Part shown: one piece after another, positions 1-10,290 of the stretch | Position numbering within the stretch: position 1 is the first letter of the stretch | Layout: each line of letters opens with the position of its first letter | NCBI RefSeq assembly: GCF_000015865.1 | Contig: NC_009012.1 | Location: 2,411,081 to 2,475,080 of the forward strand | Direction: 5' to 3' | DNA from: Acetivibrio thermocellus ATCC 27405 | GTDB taxonomy: Bacteria; Bacillota; Clostridia; Acetivibrionales; Acetivibrionaceae | DNA length: 64,000 nt | Made by a program: the position numbers and the translations under genes | Notes under the pieces: generated by a model | Seen by the model: only the letters and a program-made list of their open reading frames with translations | Told to the model about the DNA's origin: nothing | Database searches by the model: none

Positions 1-3000
1 GTAATAATTGTTTTTGCTTTCATCAGGACGGAACTCTACATTAATCACCGGTGCCGTTTTATCAATTGTAACTTTTTCGGTTCGGATATTTTCTTTTTTG
101 TTCCCTGAACGGTCGCTTGCATCAAAAGTCAGGAAAATATCATTATTGTCTGAACTGAAAGTAAATACTTTTGTAACCTTTCTAACAAGGTTCTGATCCA
201 TTTCCGAAACTATCCATCCGTTTTCAAGAACATCACCTACTTTATAGCCTTTGTTGGCAATCAAAGTGCTCTTTCTCTCAAAGGATTCTTTTTCCGAACT
301 CAGTGAAAATCCTATTTCCTTTATACCCGAGTCATAATCCGAGATTGTGACAGTAAAGCTCATGTCGGTGACATACAATTTGTTCCCCTCGGCATCACTG
401 TAGTTTGTAGTCGTATTGTTTGTAATGCTGATCTCCGGAGCAACATCATCACTTACAAATCCTCCCGGAGTCACTTCCCGTGATTTGTTGCCGGCATTGT
501 CAAATGCCTCTACAAATATCTGTCCTTTAAAACCTTTTGGAACAGATATAACCGCTGTACCGTCCGCAATAATTTGAGTTCCTTTTTTCTCTTCAGATTT
601 TTTCCCGTTATCGTACGATACAAGACGGTAGTTTATCTTGTCAAGCCCTGAAGAAGGTTTGTTATCCGACACACTGACAACAACGTTGAATTCAGTTTTG
701 AAATAGAAGCCATATTCCAGAAAATCGATGAATTGAGATGTACTTTTAACACCGTCAGATGCTGACGGAACAAAACTGAAGTCTGTAACAACAGGGATAT
801 CTGTATCCTTATATACAACATCGCTTAAAAAGTAACTGTTTCCTGCATTATCCACTGCAGTAACTTCAATCAAATAAGAGCCGTCATCCGCCCTGACTGC
901 CTGCCCGGTACTTACCAGAAAAACTTCTTCATGTGTTTCTTTGTTATAAAATTCAGCATCTATAATTTTCCCCTCTATATCTTTTGTAATATCAGTACCA
1001 TTAATTTTAATCCTGACAGAACGAATACCTGCATCCAAATCTTTAACGGATACTTTGAACACAACATCGTCCAAATACCATTTCTTACCGTCATTTGCTG
1101 TAAAATCAGGTTCCGGGCAAAAAATGCTTACTGCCGGATTAACCGTTTCAATAATCAGTTTGCTGCTCTTAAAATCGGAATTTACTTTATCAGGCGTTAC
1201 CGGAACACCATTGGGATGTTCTTTGTCTTTGCCCGTGATATTTCCGACATTGTCAACAGCTACGGCTGACAAAACTGCATTGAGAGAAACGTCATTGGAA
1301 AGCAGTCGTTCCGGTAAAACAAACTCTGCTTTATATGTTCCGTCACTAAGCAAGGTTGCAGTTTTGGGCGAACCGTTTACAGGATTACCGTTCATATACA
1401 AAATAATTGTATTGATACCCGAAGTAGCTCCATATCTGTCATCAGCAATAACCGTTACTCTTACTCTTTCGTTAAAGAAATTTCCAAATGACAGGAAATT
1501 TAATATTTTACTTAAAATTCCGTTATTTTCTGCAGTAATATTAAATCCTATAATTCTGGGATTTGTCTTGTCAATAAACACCTTTACCCTGGCAGTTTCC
1601 ATGTTTCCATAGTTGTTGGTAACAATCGCTTCTATGTTGTTCTCCCCATCCATGGCATTGAAGTCCGTATCAACTGTAAATGTTTCTTTCAACGTCTGAG
1701 ATTCGAAAAAGTCGGCATTCACGGCTTTTCCGGTTTTGTCAGTTGCAACGGTCTTTCCGTTGACTTTGATCTCAACCGAATAAATTCCGGCACTGTCAGT
1801 GGCGGCATATACTGAAAATGCCACACTGTCGTTGTGCCATTCTTTTTCGCCTTCTCTATACACCGACCTGTTCATAGGTGTAATAACAACAGTCGGTTTT
1901 TCATTTCTAAGCCCTACAAAATTGCTGAATGCATTTGTCTTCACATCTGTAGGCTTTGTAAGTCCGTCCCTTGCCGAATCATTACCTGCCACGTCCTTTA
2001 CAGACGCTGAAATTTCATTCCCGCTGAAATTCTCAAGGGTCAAATTGAATACCGCAAAATTTTCTGTAACTGTCTTAGTTTCCACAGCGACACCGTCACT
2101 GTACAAAGTAATTTCTTTCAAACCTGAGGAAATACCGGGGTCCTGGGCAGTTACAACCACTTCAATTTCATCGCTTGAAAAGGTTCCAAAAGTCAGAAAA
2201 TTAATAACTTGTGACGAGGCAGACCCCTGTTTTTTCCGGAATGTGAATTCTGTTATTTCAGGTTTTGTTTTGTCAATTTTTACATCTATTGTTTTGGGTT
2301 CTGACATGTTGTCAGCATTATCAATTGCGTAGAAATAAAATTTCTCGTTATTTTGCTCTGTTGTAATTGTATACGAAAATGTCCCGTCCGCAATTGGAAT
2401 TATATTTGTTTCTTCCGCCAAAACCTCTTCCTTTGTTAACGGTTTCTTGCTCCAAACAACCCTTGACAAGCCGGATGACGGGAAATCTTTCGCATCTTCA
2501 TCAAATACCTTCGCCTCAACGGTATAATCCTGATTTGTCCATTCCATCGGCGGAATATCGGAAATAAGCGGAGCTTTTTTGTCAATAATTATTTGAATTT
2601 TCTCCGGCATTTTTATTTTTTTCCAGCCTGCTAAATGCCTGTACACTTTGATCTCTTCTATAAAAGTCGACTCTGTAATTGTCGCCTGAGAAAAGTACAC
2701 CGTTCCATTTATACAAATACTACTATATTTATTATTGAGTTTAAAGGTTAACGAAGCATCTTTGTTTTTAAAATTGTAAATTCGTACACCGTCAGACACT
2801 ATCGGATATCCATCCAAAAGGCTTTTAGTAACGATAGTGTAAAAATCGCTTTCATCGCCTTCAACAGTCCCCATCTCACCAAAAGTAACCGTTATATCAT
2901 GGTCTGACGTTATGGATGGCAGTTCATAAATGTAAGAAATACCGTTGCCTGACAAGTTATAATTATTAACTTCCACACCGTCCAACAGGACTTCTTTCAC

Positions 3001-4263
3001 ATCATAATCCCAGTCAGGTATCAAAAGCAGCTTAACAGACTGTCCATGTTCCACATCAACCTTCGGTCCATATGGAGCTCCTTCAGCATAAACCCGTCCT
3101 TTCCCGACAGTAGAAATATTTATGGTATATCTATTGATGGAGAATGTTACCTGAATATGATGGTTTGAGCTTATATTGTTAAAAGTATACGTGTAAGTGG
3201 TTTGTTCATTGTCAAACGTACCATCTTTCTGCTCAACACCATCAATAAGAACCTGGCTGATGTGATAATTGGGGTTTGCAATCGCAGTAAAACTGGGGCT
3301 TTCCCCACTTTTAACCGAAATTTTACCACCATTGTTTATATTTTTGAAAGACCCATCCACTATTTTGCCATCAGAATTAAACCAAAATTCCAGCTCATAA
3401 GTTTTTGCGGTAAAAGTAACACTAACGGTATGATTGCCGGTAATGTGATAGAAAGAATACGTATACTCATCTTTGCCGACAGCATCCCATTTCGGCTCTC
3501 CGTCAACAATAAATTCCTCAATCTCATACCCGGAATCGGCCTTGGCACATATGGTGTAGTCTGAGCCATATGGAACAGAATGTTCGGAAGGTGAAATTGT
3601 TCCGTTCCCACTGGCGTTCGTTGTGATTGAAAAAGTCCTGAGAGAAAATCGAATTTCCAGATTGTCAATATCTTTATCGCTACTTATGGGGCCCAGAGAA
3701 ACAGAATCATATTTAAGTTCATACGTTGTAAAAGTAAAGTTATAAGGAGTATTCTTGTAGATTTCAACAGAAAAACTGCCGTCGTGTCCGAAATTAACGG
3801 TATAACTGTTATACCCATTATATACAGAATAAGAAACCGTTCCGCCTCCTTTATAAAGATTACCGTTTTCATCATATATTTTACCCGATACTTTAATAAC
3901 CTCCGCCGGTACAAAATCGGAAGCACTGAACGAAATACTCGGTCCGCTAAAATATATGTTTGAACGATAATAGTCTTTATACCCGAACATTCCTGTTATT
4001 TTTATATCGTAGGAATTAGCCAGGTTAACAAAATTCTCAAATGTCGCAACTCCGTTTATCACAGGTTCCGTTCTTGTCTCTTCCTTGTTTTGAAAATTTG
4101 TGAGTGTAACGGAAATATCTCCTATTACAGATTCGTCAATTATAACAGTAAAAACAGGTTCAAACACCGCATCTGAAGCAAACATCATGGATATCGGGAA
4201 CATTCCGGCCATCAGAACTACCGTCACCAGCAAAGAAATAAATTGCTTAATTTTTCCCTTCAT
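1..4263 (-). CDS. Large secreted multi-domain repeat protein (partial, C-terminus off the left edge)
   Basis: Reading down from an ATG at 4263 gives about 1421 codons without a stop to the window edge, so the C-terminus is missing. The N-terminus is a typical signal peptide (MKGKIKQF, then a hydrophobic stretch to about residue 28). About residues 205-460 hold three related modules of the divergent InlB B-repeat kind, with recurring 'Y.F..I...H...VTF' endings. From about residue 545 a series of Ig-like modules follows, with recurring 'IDK(T/A).P.I' linkers and 'DxxSG' turns. Purine-rich GGGGAGGG lies about 13 bases before the ATG. It is the last gene in a same-strand group behind a kinase and a small membrane protein. 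A surface or extracellular adhesion or scaffolding role is inference; no catalytic domain was seen. Confidence 0.85.
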   Translation of the reverse strand, partial: MKGKIKQFISLLVTVVLMAGMFPISMMFASDAVFEPVFTVIIDESVIGDISVTLTNFQNKEETRTEPVINGVATFENFVNLANSYDIKITGMFGYKDYYRSNIYFSGPSISFSASDFVPAEVIKVSGKIYDENGNLYKGGGTVSYSVYNGYNSYTVNFGHDGSFSVEIYKNTPYNFTFTTYELKYDSVSLGPISSDKDIDNLEIRFSLRTFSITTNASGNGTISPSEHSVPYGSDYTICAKADSGYEIEEFIVDGEPKWDAVGKDEYTYSFYHITGNHTVSVTFTAKTYELEFWFNSDGKIVDGSFKNINNGGKISVKSGESPSFTAIANPNYHISQVLIDGVEQKDGTFDNEQTTYTYTFNNISSNHHIQVTFSINRYTINISTVGKGRVYAEGAPYGPKVDVEHGQSVKLLLIPDWDYDVKEVLLDGVEVNNYNLSGNGISYIYELPSITSDHDITVTFGEMGTVEGDESDFYTIVTKSLLDGYPIVSDGVRIYNFKNKDASLTFKLNNKYSSICINGTVYFSQATITESTFIEEIKVYRHLAGWKKIKMPEKIQIIIDKKAPLISDIPPMEWTNQDYTVEAKVFDEDAKDFPSSGLSRVVWSKKPLTKEEVLAEETNIIPIADGTFSYTITTEQNNEKFYFYAIDNADNMSEPKTIDVKIDKTKPEITEFTFRKKQGSASSQVINFLTFGTFSSDEIEVVVTAQDPGISSGLKEITLYSDGVAVETKTVTENFAVFNLTLENFSGNEISASVKDVAGNDSARDGLTKPTDVKTNAFSNFVGLRNEKPTVVITPMNRSVYREGEKEWHNDSVAFSVYAATDSAGIYSVEIKVNGKTVATDKTGKAVNADFFESQTLKETFTVDTDFNAMDGENNIEAIVTNNYGNMETARVKVFIDKTNPRIIGFNITAENNGILSKILNFLSFGNFFNERVRVTVIADDRYGATSGINTIILYMNGNPVNGSPKTATLLSDGTYKAEFVLPERLLSNDVSLNAVLSAVAVDNVGNITGKDKEHPNGVPVTPDKVNSDFKSSKLIIETVNPAVSIFCPEPDFTANDGKKWYLDDVVFKVSVKDLDAGIRSVRIKINGTDITKDIEGKIIDAEFYNKETHEEVFLVSTGQAVRADDGSYLIEVTAVDNAGNSYFLSDVVYKDTDIPVVTDFSFVPSASDGVKSTSQFIDFLEYGFYFKTEFNVVVSVSDNKPSSGLDKINYRLVSYDNGKKSEEKKGTQIIADGTAVISVPKGFKGQIFVEAFDNAGNKSREVTPGGFVSDDVAPEISITNNTTTNYSDAEGNKLYVTDMSFTVTISDYDSGIKEIGFSLSSEKESFERKSTLIANKGYKVGDVLENGWIVSEMDQNLVRKVTKVFTFSSDNNDIFLTFDASDRSGNKKENIRTEKVTIDKTAPVINVEFRPDESKNNYY

Positions 4264-4365
4264 ACTTTGTATTTGACCCTCCCCTTTGTCCGAGAATTAA
4301 AATATATCATACAAAATAAACTAAAACAGAAAGAAAATACTTTTACGCAGAACCACGCCAATTAA

Positions 4366-4680
4366 TCATTTTTCTCCCAATATACTTGAAAAAACTTTAT
4401 AAAATCTGGTTTTTATTTTTGGTCTTTTGTATTTATAAAAATAGATTAAAAATCCAACAAAAAAACACAGTACAGCCAAAACTGCAAATCCATACAATGG
4501 GACTAAAATCAGAGGCGAATTATACTGCAAGTCAAGGGCACTTTCAATTCCCGCATACCAACCTGTAAACTTAAGAACTGCAAAAACCGCTGCAAGAACC
4601 GCCAATGATATTAACAAGGTCTTTGCATAAGAAGTCAATATGTACTTTACTATCAAATACTTCTCAAGTAACTTTTTCAC
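4366..4680 (-). CDS. Small two-span membrane protein, unknown function
   Basis: This encodes 104 residues with two clear hydrophobic segments (about 20-40 and 57-82) and a basic cytoplasmic-type tail. The ATG overlaps the stop of the upstream kinase gene by 4 bases (ATGA type), so the two are almost certainly co-translated. I do not recognise a family. Its position between a kinase with one membrane span and a secreted repeat protein suggests a membrane partner of the kinase, but that is inference. Confidence 0.7.
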   Translation of the reverse strand: MKKLLEKYLIVKYILTSYAKTLLISLAVLAAVFAVLKFTGWYAGIESALDLQYNSPLILVPLYGFAVLAVLCFFVGFLIYFYKYKRPKIKTRFYKVFSSILGEK

Positions 4681-6560
4681 TCCTCCGCCCCCTTTTCGGC
4701 TATCTCTTCGAACTGTTCCCGTATTTCATGTCTGTTTAATCCTGTTTCTTTTGTAATTATATTAATATTTTTATCATTATCAAGTGTATTTTTAAGCTTA
4801 ATCACTGCATTGCGTAATTCAACATTGTTTTTGTATTTCATCAAAGTTTCATATGCCTTTGTAATGTCGGTTTTCCCCACTTCAACATTAAAGATTGCTT
4901 TTGCCAATTCATAACCTGCGCTCTCTTCCCCTCCTTCAAGTTTTATAATCTCCACGGAAATTTCTTTGAATTTTCTTGTGTCAGCGTTGATCATAATCTC
5001 ATCAATACGTTCAGGCAACAAATCATTATTGTTAATTCTCTGCAAAAGACTTACCAGCAACGCAGCTTCATACTCGGATATGTATCCGTCCTTGTACGTA
5101 AAATCCGCAATTTTGTCATATATTTCATCCACTCTTCCCGCAGGAGCGGTGGTTATAAGACTTTTCGCCACTTCTTCAAGTTTGTAAAATTGTGTCTCAT
5201 TGTAATTGGAAGTTAAAATCTCCCATTTGTTTTCTGCAATATTGAATGCCATAATTCTGAATATAAAATATATGATCAAAAAGACAGAAAACAGTGCAAG
5301 CATTCTCCCGCACCAGCTGAAAGCATTTTTAACTTTTGGGTTTTCTTCCTTTACTATTGTCGGTGCAGAATCCCTTGCGTCTTCCAAATCTTTTTTTAAA
5401 TCTTTATACGAATGATAATAGTCTTTATTGTCCAAATCACAATAATTGGGAGTACGCCTTCGGGTGCACCTTTTTATAATAGCTTCCAGCTTTTTGTGAT
5501 AATAGGCTGATGTACAGGACAAATCCCTGTCACAATACGTATCATCATTTAAAAAATTTTTCCTGTAAAACTCATGTATATCATCAGAAAACAGCTTATT
5601 TTTGGTAACCAGTTCAAATATATTGAGACATTCCCAGAAAGTAGCCCCAAAAGAAAATATGTCGCTTTCGACAGACATTTTTCCCTGTTCAAAATTAACT
5701 GTAAAAGGAAATTTGGAATCCTCTGCAGCTTTCGAGTAACATTCAGGGGCTGCATATCCCAATGTGCCATACTGATACATTCTATCCACAGTTTCATTAT
5801 CATTGTAGTTAACGTCGGACAAAGGACTTTTTACAAACCTGTTGGCTTTCGTTATCTTTTTTGCCCTTCCAAAGTCAATAAGCACCAATTCTTTACCGTA
5901 ACGTGTTACCATAATATTTTCAGGCTTTATATCCAAATGCAGAATATTCTTTTCTTCAGTGACAAACTCCATAATTTCACATAAATCTATCATAAACCGC
6001 AGAATCTGGTCCTGATATTTCAATATGTTGTCGTAGTTGTAACTAAAATGAATCTCCTCTTTCTCGGTACTGCTAAAATCATGATAACTTACAATATCGT
6101 TCAGCCCATTGTCCAACGGCACAATTTTTCTTAACTTCCAATATTCATCCCTGCAAAACTCCTCCAGCGACCAACCGTCTATGAACTCTTCCACAACGCA
6201 AAAATAAGAATGACCGTTTATAACGCCACCGGCGACTTTATCGCAGGGCAGGCTGAAATCCCCCAAATCATCAATAACATCTTCTATTTTGACAATAGAC
6301 CTGCACTCTCTCAACTCCTCAAAAATCTTCCACTCTTCATTTTTGAAGATTTCCAAGCGGTTAACAACTTTCCCGTCAACCAAAACATACTTTGGTTTAA
6401 ATTTTAACACGCAGGAAAATTGAAGTCCTCCGTTCAGTTCTGTTTTCAACCCTTTATAAACAACACTTTCAGTACCAATGGCTATAAATCCGTCTTTGTT
6501 TATTCCATAGGATGTATCAATTATATATCTGTATCTGTTTCCAATTATTTCATTTTTCAT
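4677..6560 (-). CDS. Eukaryotic-type Ser/Thr protein kinase with one transmembrane segment
   Basis: This is a 627-residue membrane-anchored kinase. Visible kinase motifs are a degenerate glycine loop (GTESVVYKG, about 29-37), the ATP lysine (VLKF, K53), the catalytic loop HLDIKPEN (208-215, an HLD variant of HRD), DFG (229-231) and the GTLGYAAPE activation-segment end (265-273). A single hydrophobic span lies at about 420-438, followed by about 190 helical-looking residues that are presumably extracellular. There are no PASTA repeats, so it is not the PrkC/PknB sporulation type. GGGGGAG about 11 bases upstream supports the ATG at 6560. Substrate is unknown; the neighbouring membrane and secreted repeat proteins are candidate partners. 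Confidence 0.9.
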   Translation of the reverse strand: MKNEIIGNRYRYIIDTSYGINKDGFIAIGTESVVYKGLKTELNGGLQFSCVLKFKPKYVLVDGKVVNRLEIFKNEEWKIFEELRECRSIVKIEDVIDDLGDFSLPCDKVAGGVINGHSYFCVVEEFIDGWSLEEFCRDEYWKLRKIVPLDNGLNDIVSYHDFSSTEKEEIHFSYNYDNILKYQDQILRFMIDLCEIMEFVTEEKNILHLDIKPENIMVTRYGKELVLIDFGRAKKITKANRFVKSPLSDVNYNDNETVDRMYQYGTLGYAAPECYSKAAEDSKFPFTVNFEQGKMSVESDIFSFGATFWECLNIFELVTKNKLFSDDIHEFYRKNFLNDDTYCDRDLSCTSAYYHKKLEAIIKRCTRRRTPNYCDLDNKDYYHSYKDLKKDLEDARDSAPTIVKEENPKVKNAFSWCGRMLALFSVFLIIYFIFRIMAFNIAENKWEILTSNYNETQFYKLEEVAKSLITTAPAGRVDEIYDKIADFTYKDGYISEYEAALLVSLLQRINNNDLLPERIDEIMINADTRKFKEISVEIIKLEGGEESAGYELAKAIFNVEVGKTDITKAYETLMKYKNNVELRNAVIKLKNTLDNDKNINIITKETGLNRHEIREQFEEIAEKGAEE

Positions 6561-6968
6561 TATTTTTTAACTCCCCCGTTTTTAACTCTTTTCGCCAAAA
6601 ACTCAGCTACCCATTTATCCATGGGAAGTCATTATTAGTCTTAATTTCTTTCAGGATACTTTCAGAATCCGGTATTTCGATTGATGGAGCTTTTAGACTG
6701 TGTTTATTAGATTGGAACTTGCCCCTTTTAAAACAACAATAAATATCATATTATTTTTGAAAAAATATGTTTTCCTATTAATGGTAATCATTAAAACAAA
6801 TTTTTTGTCGGAAAATTAATTTTCTATTACCTTTATTAGGAATTATACCATTTTCATCTCAATTTTATCAAGTTCCTTTTCAATGTTTAGGAATATTAAG
6901 TCTAATATCCCAGGACTATAACCGCATTCCAAATACATCAACAAATCTTTTAAAAATACCGTTATAGT
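6561..6968. other. AT-rich non-coding stretch with a possible gene remnant
   Basis: No intact gene is visible. On the minus strand between about 6735 and 6600 the sequence reads as protein-like text over about 38 codons to a TAG, and continues in another frame (MDKWVAEFLAKRV) to just before the kinase start. This could be the tail of a lost gene that once preceded the kinase, but it is too short to assign. The rest, about 6740-6968, is AT-rich with no feature I can support. Confidence 0.4.
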
Positions 6969-7008
6969 AAAAAAAGGCATTATAAAGTCTTACAATTAAT
7001 ATAATGCC
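6969..7008 (-). terminator. Rho-independent terminator after the methyltransferase remnant
   Basis: On the minus strand, GGCATTAT (6976-6983) pairs with ATAATGCC (7001-7008) across a 17-base loop. A run of seven T follows immediately. It sits just beyond the end of the decayed methyltransferase gene and would have been its terminator. Confidence 0.6.
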
Positions 7009-7022
7009 CTTCAAAAAACAAT

Positions 7023-7729
7023 ACAAAATTTATTAACTTGTTAAATATGTCACTCAAAGAATGTCTGAATTCTCCTATCCCTATCCTTCAGTCATATTTT
7101 CATTATCGTTTTTATCAATTAATTTTTATTTCTCCGAGTATATACAGCTCTGCAATTCGGTATCCAATTCCGTGCCAACCGTTTTTTTCTCCTTCAAACC
7201 ACAGAGGATATGTAGACGGATTACAATAACTTACTGAATATATACCATTGTTTTTCAAAACCCTATATACCTCTGAATAAACCTTTTCAATGTCCGGGAC
7301 AAAGCAAAGTGATATAGGATGGTAAACAATATCAAAATAATTGTTCTCCAATAAACTTAAATCTCCCATATCCGAATTAATTGCTTAATTTCGTATCTGT
7401 AGTGCAATGTTGCTTTTTTATCCAACTCCAATTGTCTTATGGAGATATCGCAAACAGTCAAATCTACACCTAAGAGGTTGAATGCTACGGATTGTTGGCC
7501 TCCGCCCGATACAAAGCACAGAATTTTTTTACCTTTTACATCTTTAAACAGTTTCCTAGGATATATCCAATTAATTTCATCCGATAAAAATTCTATATTT
7601 CCATCAACATAGTTTTTAAGCAGCTTAGCATCCAAACCGCGCCATATTTTGCTGTATTGCTTGTTGTTTTCCTGCAGGAAATCATTCCATTTCTTTATGC
7701 TGATCTTGCTATATTTATCTATAATTCAA
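7023..7729 (-). pseudogene. SAM-dependent methyltransferase pseudogene (several frameshifts)
   Basis: Three reading frames together spell one class I methyltransferase. The first piece is an N-terminal part after a TTG at 7729 preceded by a GAGAGGAG ribosome site, broken within five codons. The second (about 7635-7357) includes the motif I-like loop FVSGGGQQSVAF. The third (7369-7115) carries FDIVYHPISLCFVPD and the 'EVYRVLKNNG' strand. After another frameshift and a TAG, the tail reads EFRHSLSDIFNKL to about 7040. At least three frameshifts plus stops mean it cannot make the full protein. The original was probably a roughly 230-residue methyltransferase of unknown substrate. Confidence 0.8.
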
Positions 7730-7810
7730 AAATAACTCCTCTCTGTATTCGAATTTTCATATGATAACACTCCTGAATGCCGGCAGCATCTCATCATCTT
7801 TCAATTGACG

Positions 7811-8604
7811 TCAGCCATTTATCCTGGATAGCCCATACAATCCTACAGCATTTTTATAAAAAATCATCTCCCTGGTTTCGTCCGAAACAGGCAACCTGTC
7901 AACCAACTCAATATGTGCCATGGGGTCACACATACCGTAGTCGCTTCCAAAAATCAGTCTATGGGGATTTTCATTGGCAATTCTGTGCAACACCTCTGTG
8001 ATTTTTGATTTATTACCCTTATCATCAGCCAAAGAGGAAATATCATAATAAATATTTTGGTAGTCTCTTGTTACTTCATAACAGTAATCAATCTTGGGAT
8101 ACCACAGGTGGCAGTTAACTATTTTGAGCTTCGGATGTTTTCCGGCTATATCCGCAAAAAGCGCCGGAGCATTAAAATGGGGATTATCCCAGCCTGTGTG
8201 AACAGCCACGGGTACATCAAAGGCTTCGCAAAGTAAAAAGACACTTTCCAACCTTGGGTCATTAAGATAAAATTGCTCATGCCCCGGATACAGTTTCACT
8301 CCTACAATTTTCTTTTGACACAAATAATTCTCAATTCTATTCAAGTTGTTTTGAAAGTCAATCAGCGGGCTAATGCCCGCAACGACAAAAACATTATCAC
8401 AGTCACTGAAAAGATTCACACACTCTTCATTGTTACCTATGGCACTTTGCAATTCCGAGTCAGCCATAACTACGGCAGCAGAAATTTTATTTCTTTCAAG
8501 GTCAGCCAGCAGCTGAATAGTAGCTGAATTTTTTTATCCTCTAAAGTTTCCAAACCGGAATAAACCGGCAAATGCATGTGTGCATCAATAATAAATCTAT
8601 ACAC
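7811..8604 (-). pseudogene. Amidohydrolase (metal-dependent TIM-barrel hydrolase), broken by one frameshift
   Basis: The amidohydrolase_2-type sequence begins at a GTG at 8604 with GGAGGC just upstream and reads FIIDAHMHLPVYSG, giving the N-terminal HxH metal pair. A run of seven T on the plus strand (8529-8535) marks a one-base frameshift. The second frame then runs to the stop at 7811 and carries VGVKLYPGH, VHTGWDNPH, IVNCHLW and FGSDYGMCDP, the usual barrel strands with metal and catalytic residues. Length is about 260 residues when joined, normal for the family. A single homopolymer slip means this could be a recent lesion, a phase-variable tract or a sequencing error. Substrate unknown. 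Confidence 0.8.
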
Positions 8605-8668
8605 TTTTGCCTCCGTTTTATCTTCTTTTATAAGCTGCCAAAAAAACATACTTGTTTTGGCTAATATA

Positions 8669-9667
8669 TTATCTTAAAATCCTCTCATTTAAAAGCCTGT
8701 CAATCAAATCTTCACACTTAAAAGGCTCATATCTTTGCTGAATGTCATATTCACCAACAAAAAAGACTCTAACATTTTCTTTAAAAGCTGCTTTCATGAT
8801 TTCAATCATGTCTTCTCTGTTGGTAAGCACATTATCCTTATACATTTTATACACAAATGCCGATGTTGTCAGCTGGTAAGGCTCTTTTCTCCCGTGATGT
8901 CTTAAAATATAATCATTTACGCTTATTACCTGAGGCCTTATCCTCATATCATCACTTATTAAAATGTACCGCCCCATGGGAATTATTGTAAGTACTATTA
9001 TGCATATAAGAATTAACTCCTCTGCAATACTGTTCCCCTCACTTTTCCGTGTTCTGGCATACCGAAAGAAAGTACTGAAAAGTTCCCTCTTTCCCGGATT
9101 TGTACTTTTAAGTTTTAGAGATCTATGCTTGTCCATGTTTTCAATAATTTCACTTGTTTTTGCCTTGTATCTGCATACTTCTTTAACAGCATATCCCAGC
9201 AATCTGTTTGCTTCCTCGGTACTAATATTCAAAACTTCTTTTAAACAATCATATACCGTTTCTTCATCAAACAGAACAACTTTAAAACTACTGCTATTAA
9301 GTTCCTTGAAATATTTGATTTGAACCGGATGCAACTCAAAAGAATTGGCAGTCAATTCCATTAACACTGTCCTTGTTACAACTATTACATCAGCCCTGCT
9401 TTTCAAATAATTAACTATAGCATGTCTGTCTTCGTTAATTGCCCGATATACTTCCTTAAAGTCATTGCTAAAAGCTTTTATGTCCTTGAATGGTGCATAT
9501 TTAAAGGAATTTCGAAGTTGATGTATTATGCAGCGTTGTACTTCGGCCTTTGGATATGCCGCATTAATCGCTTCTTTTATACCTGTCAGTCCATCAACGC
9601 AAAATATTAGCATATCCTGTACTCCTCTGTTCTTAAGATCATTTAATACTCCAAGCCAAAATTTCAA
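8669..9667 (-). pseudogene. Chimeric ORF: IS256 transposase fragment fused to a PIN-like protein tail
   Basis: An open frame of 332 codons joins two unrelated parts. Residues 1-78 (KFWLGVLNDLKNRG, FCVDGL, RCIIHQ.RNSFKY) are the middle of an IS256-family transposase. After about residue 78 (near 9433) transposase similarity stops. The remaining roughly 250 residues read ADVIVVTRTVLMELTAN and FKVVLFDEETVYDCL, which looks like a PIN-type nuclease or VapC-like protein that has lost its N-terminus, followed by a long uncharacterised C-terminal part. The first codon is an internal TTG, so independent translation is doubtful. Deletion between an inserted IS and its host gene explains the structure. 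Confidence 0.65.
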
Positions 9668-10290
9668 TGATTCGTTGTCTAGTGAATTTCATCCATAAAA
9701 ACAAACGTGTATATAGGTTCCAGCGGTCTTTGTTGCCATTCCTTGATTTCTGGAGCTATTCTGTCTGTAATCTTACTAACCATTTCGGGCGACAAACTAA
9801 AGCCGTAAAGTTCTTCAATTTGTTCACTAATATCCCGGGTGGACATTCCTCTGGCATACAGAGCAATAACTTTTTCTTCAATTCCGGAAACATTCCTCTG
9901 ATACTTAGGTATAATTTGGGGTTTAAACTCTCCTTTGCGATCCCTTGGTACTTGGATTTCAACTTCTCGAAATTCACTTTTTATGGTCTTTGGTGAATAT
10001 CCGTTTCGGCTATTATCTGTATTTTTGTTTTCTACATCATCTTTTGCATATCCCAATTTAGCTTCAAGTTCTGCTTCAAGAAGTTCTTGAATAATGTCCT
10101 TAAAGATATCTCTTAGGTATGCACTTACATCGGCAACACTTTGGAAATTATTGCCCTTAATTATTTCTTTCACTTGCTCTTTTGATAATGTTGACACAAA
10201 AAATCTCCTCCTTGGATATTATTTTGTAATTCTTGCCAAGAAGGAGTCTTTTCATTCTCTTATACACAAAATTTTCAACATTCTCTTGGT
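9433..10290 (-). mobile_element. IS256-family insertion sequence remnant (right part deleted)
   Basis: The remnant comprises the upstream untranslated region (about 10198-10290, ribosome site at 10205-10213), the N-terminal transposase fragment and the middle fragment, ending where transposase similarity is lost at about 9433. The C-terminal half of the transposase and the distal inverted repeat are absent. The upstream boundary is an estimate; I could not define the terminal inverted repeat because its partner is gone. Confidence 0.65.
9679..10197 (-). pseudogene. IS256-family transposase, N-terminal fragment
   Basis: The 172 residues match the N-terminal third of Mutator/IS256 transposases: LGYAKDD, RNGYSPKTIKSEFREVEI, PRDRKGEF, KVIALYARGMSTRDI and a first catalytic Asp in FVFMDEIH. 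The GTG at 10197 is preceded by AAGGAGGAG. The frame stops right after DEIH, and the next recognisable piece (DNESLKFWLG) is in another frame. About 35 residues that normally lie between them are missing, so there is a deletion of roughly 100 bp and the transposase is dead. Confidence 0.85.

Noticed and set aside
931-2332. Several plus-strand ORFs of 110-185 codons in the first 4 kb
   Set aside because: They are shadows of the long minus-strand repeat protein, which stays open over 1421 codons with a signal peptide.
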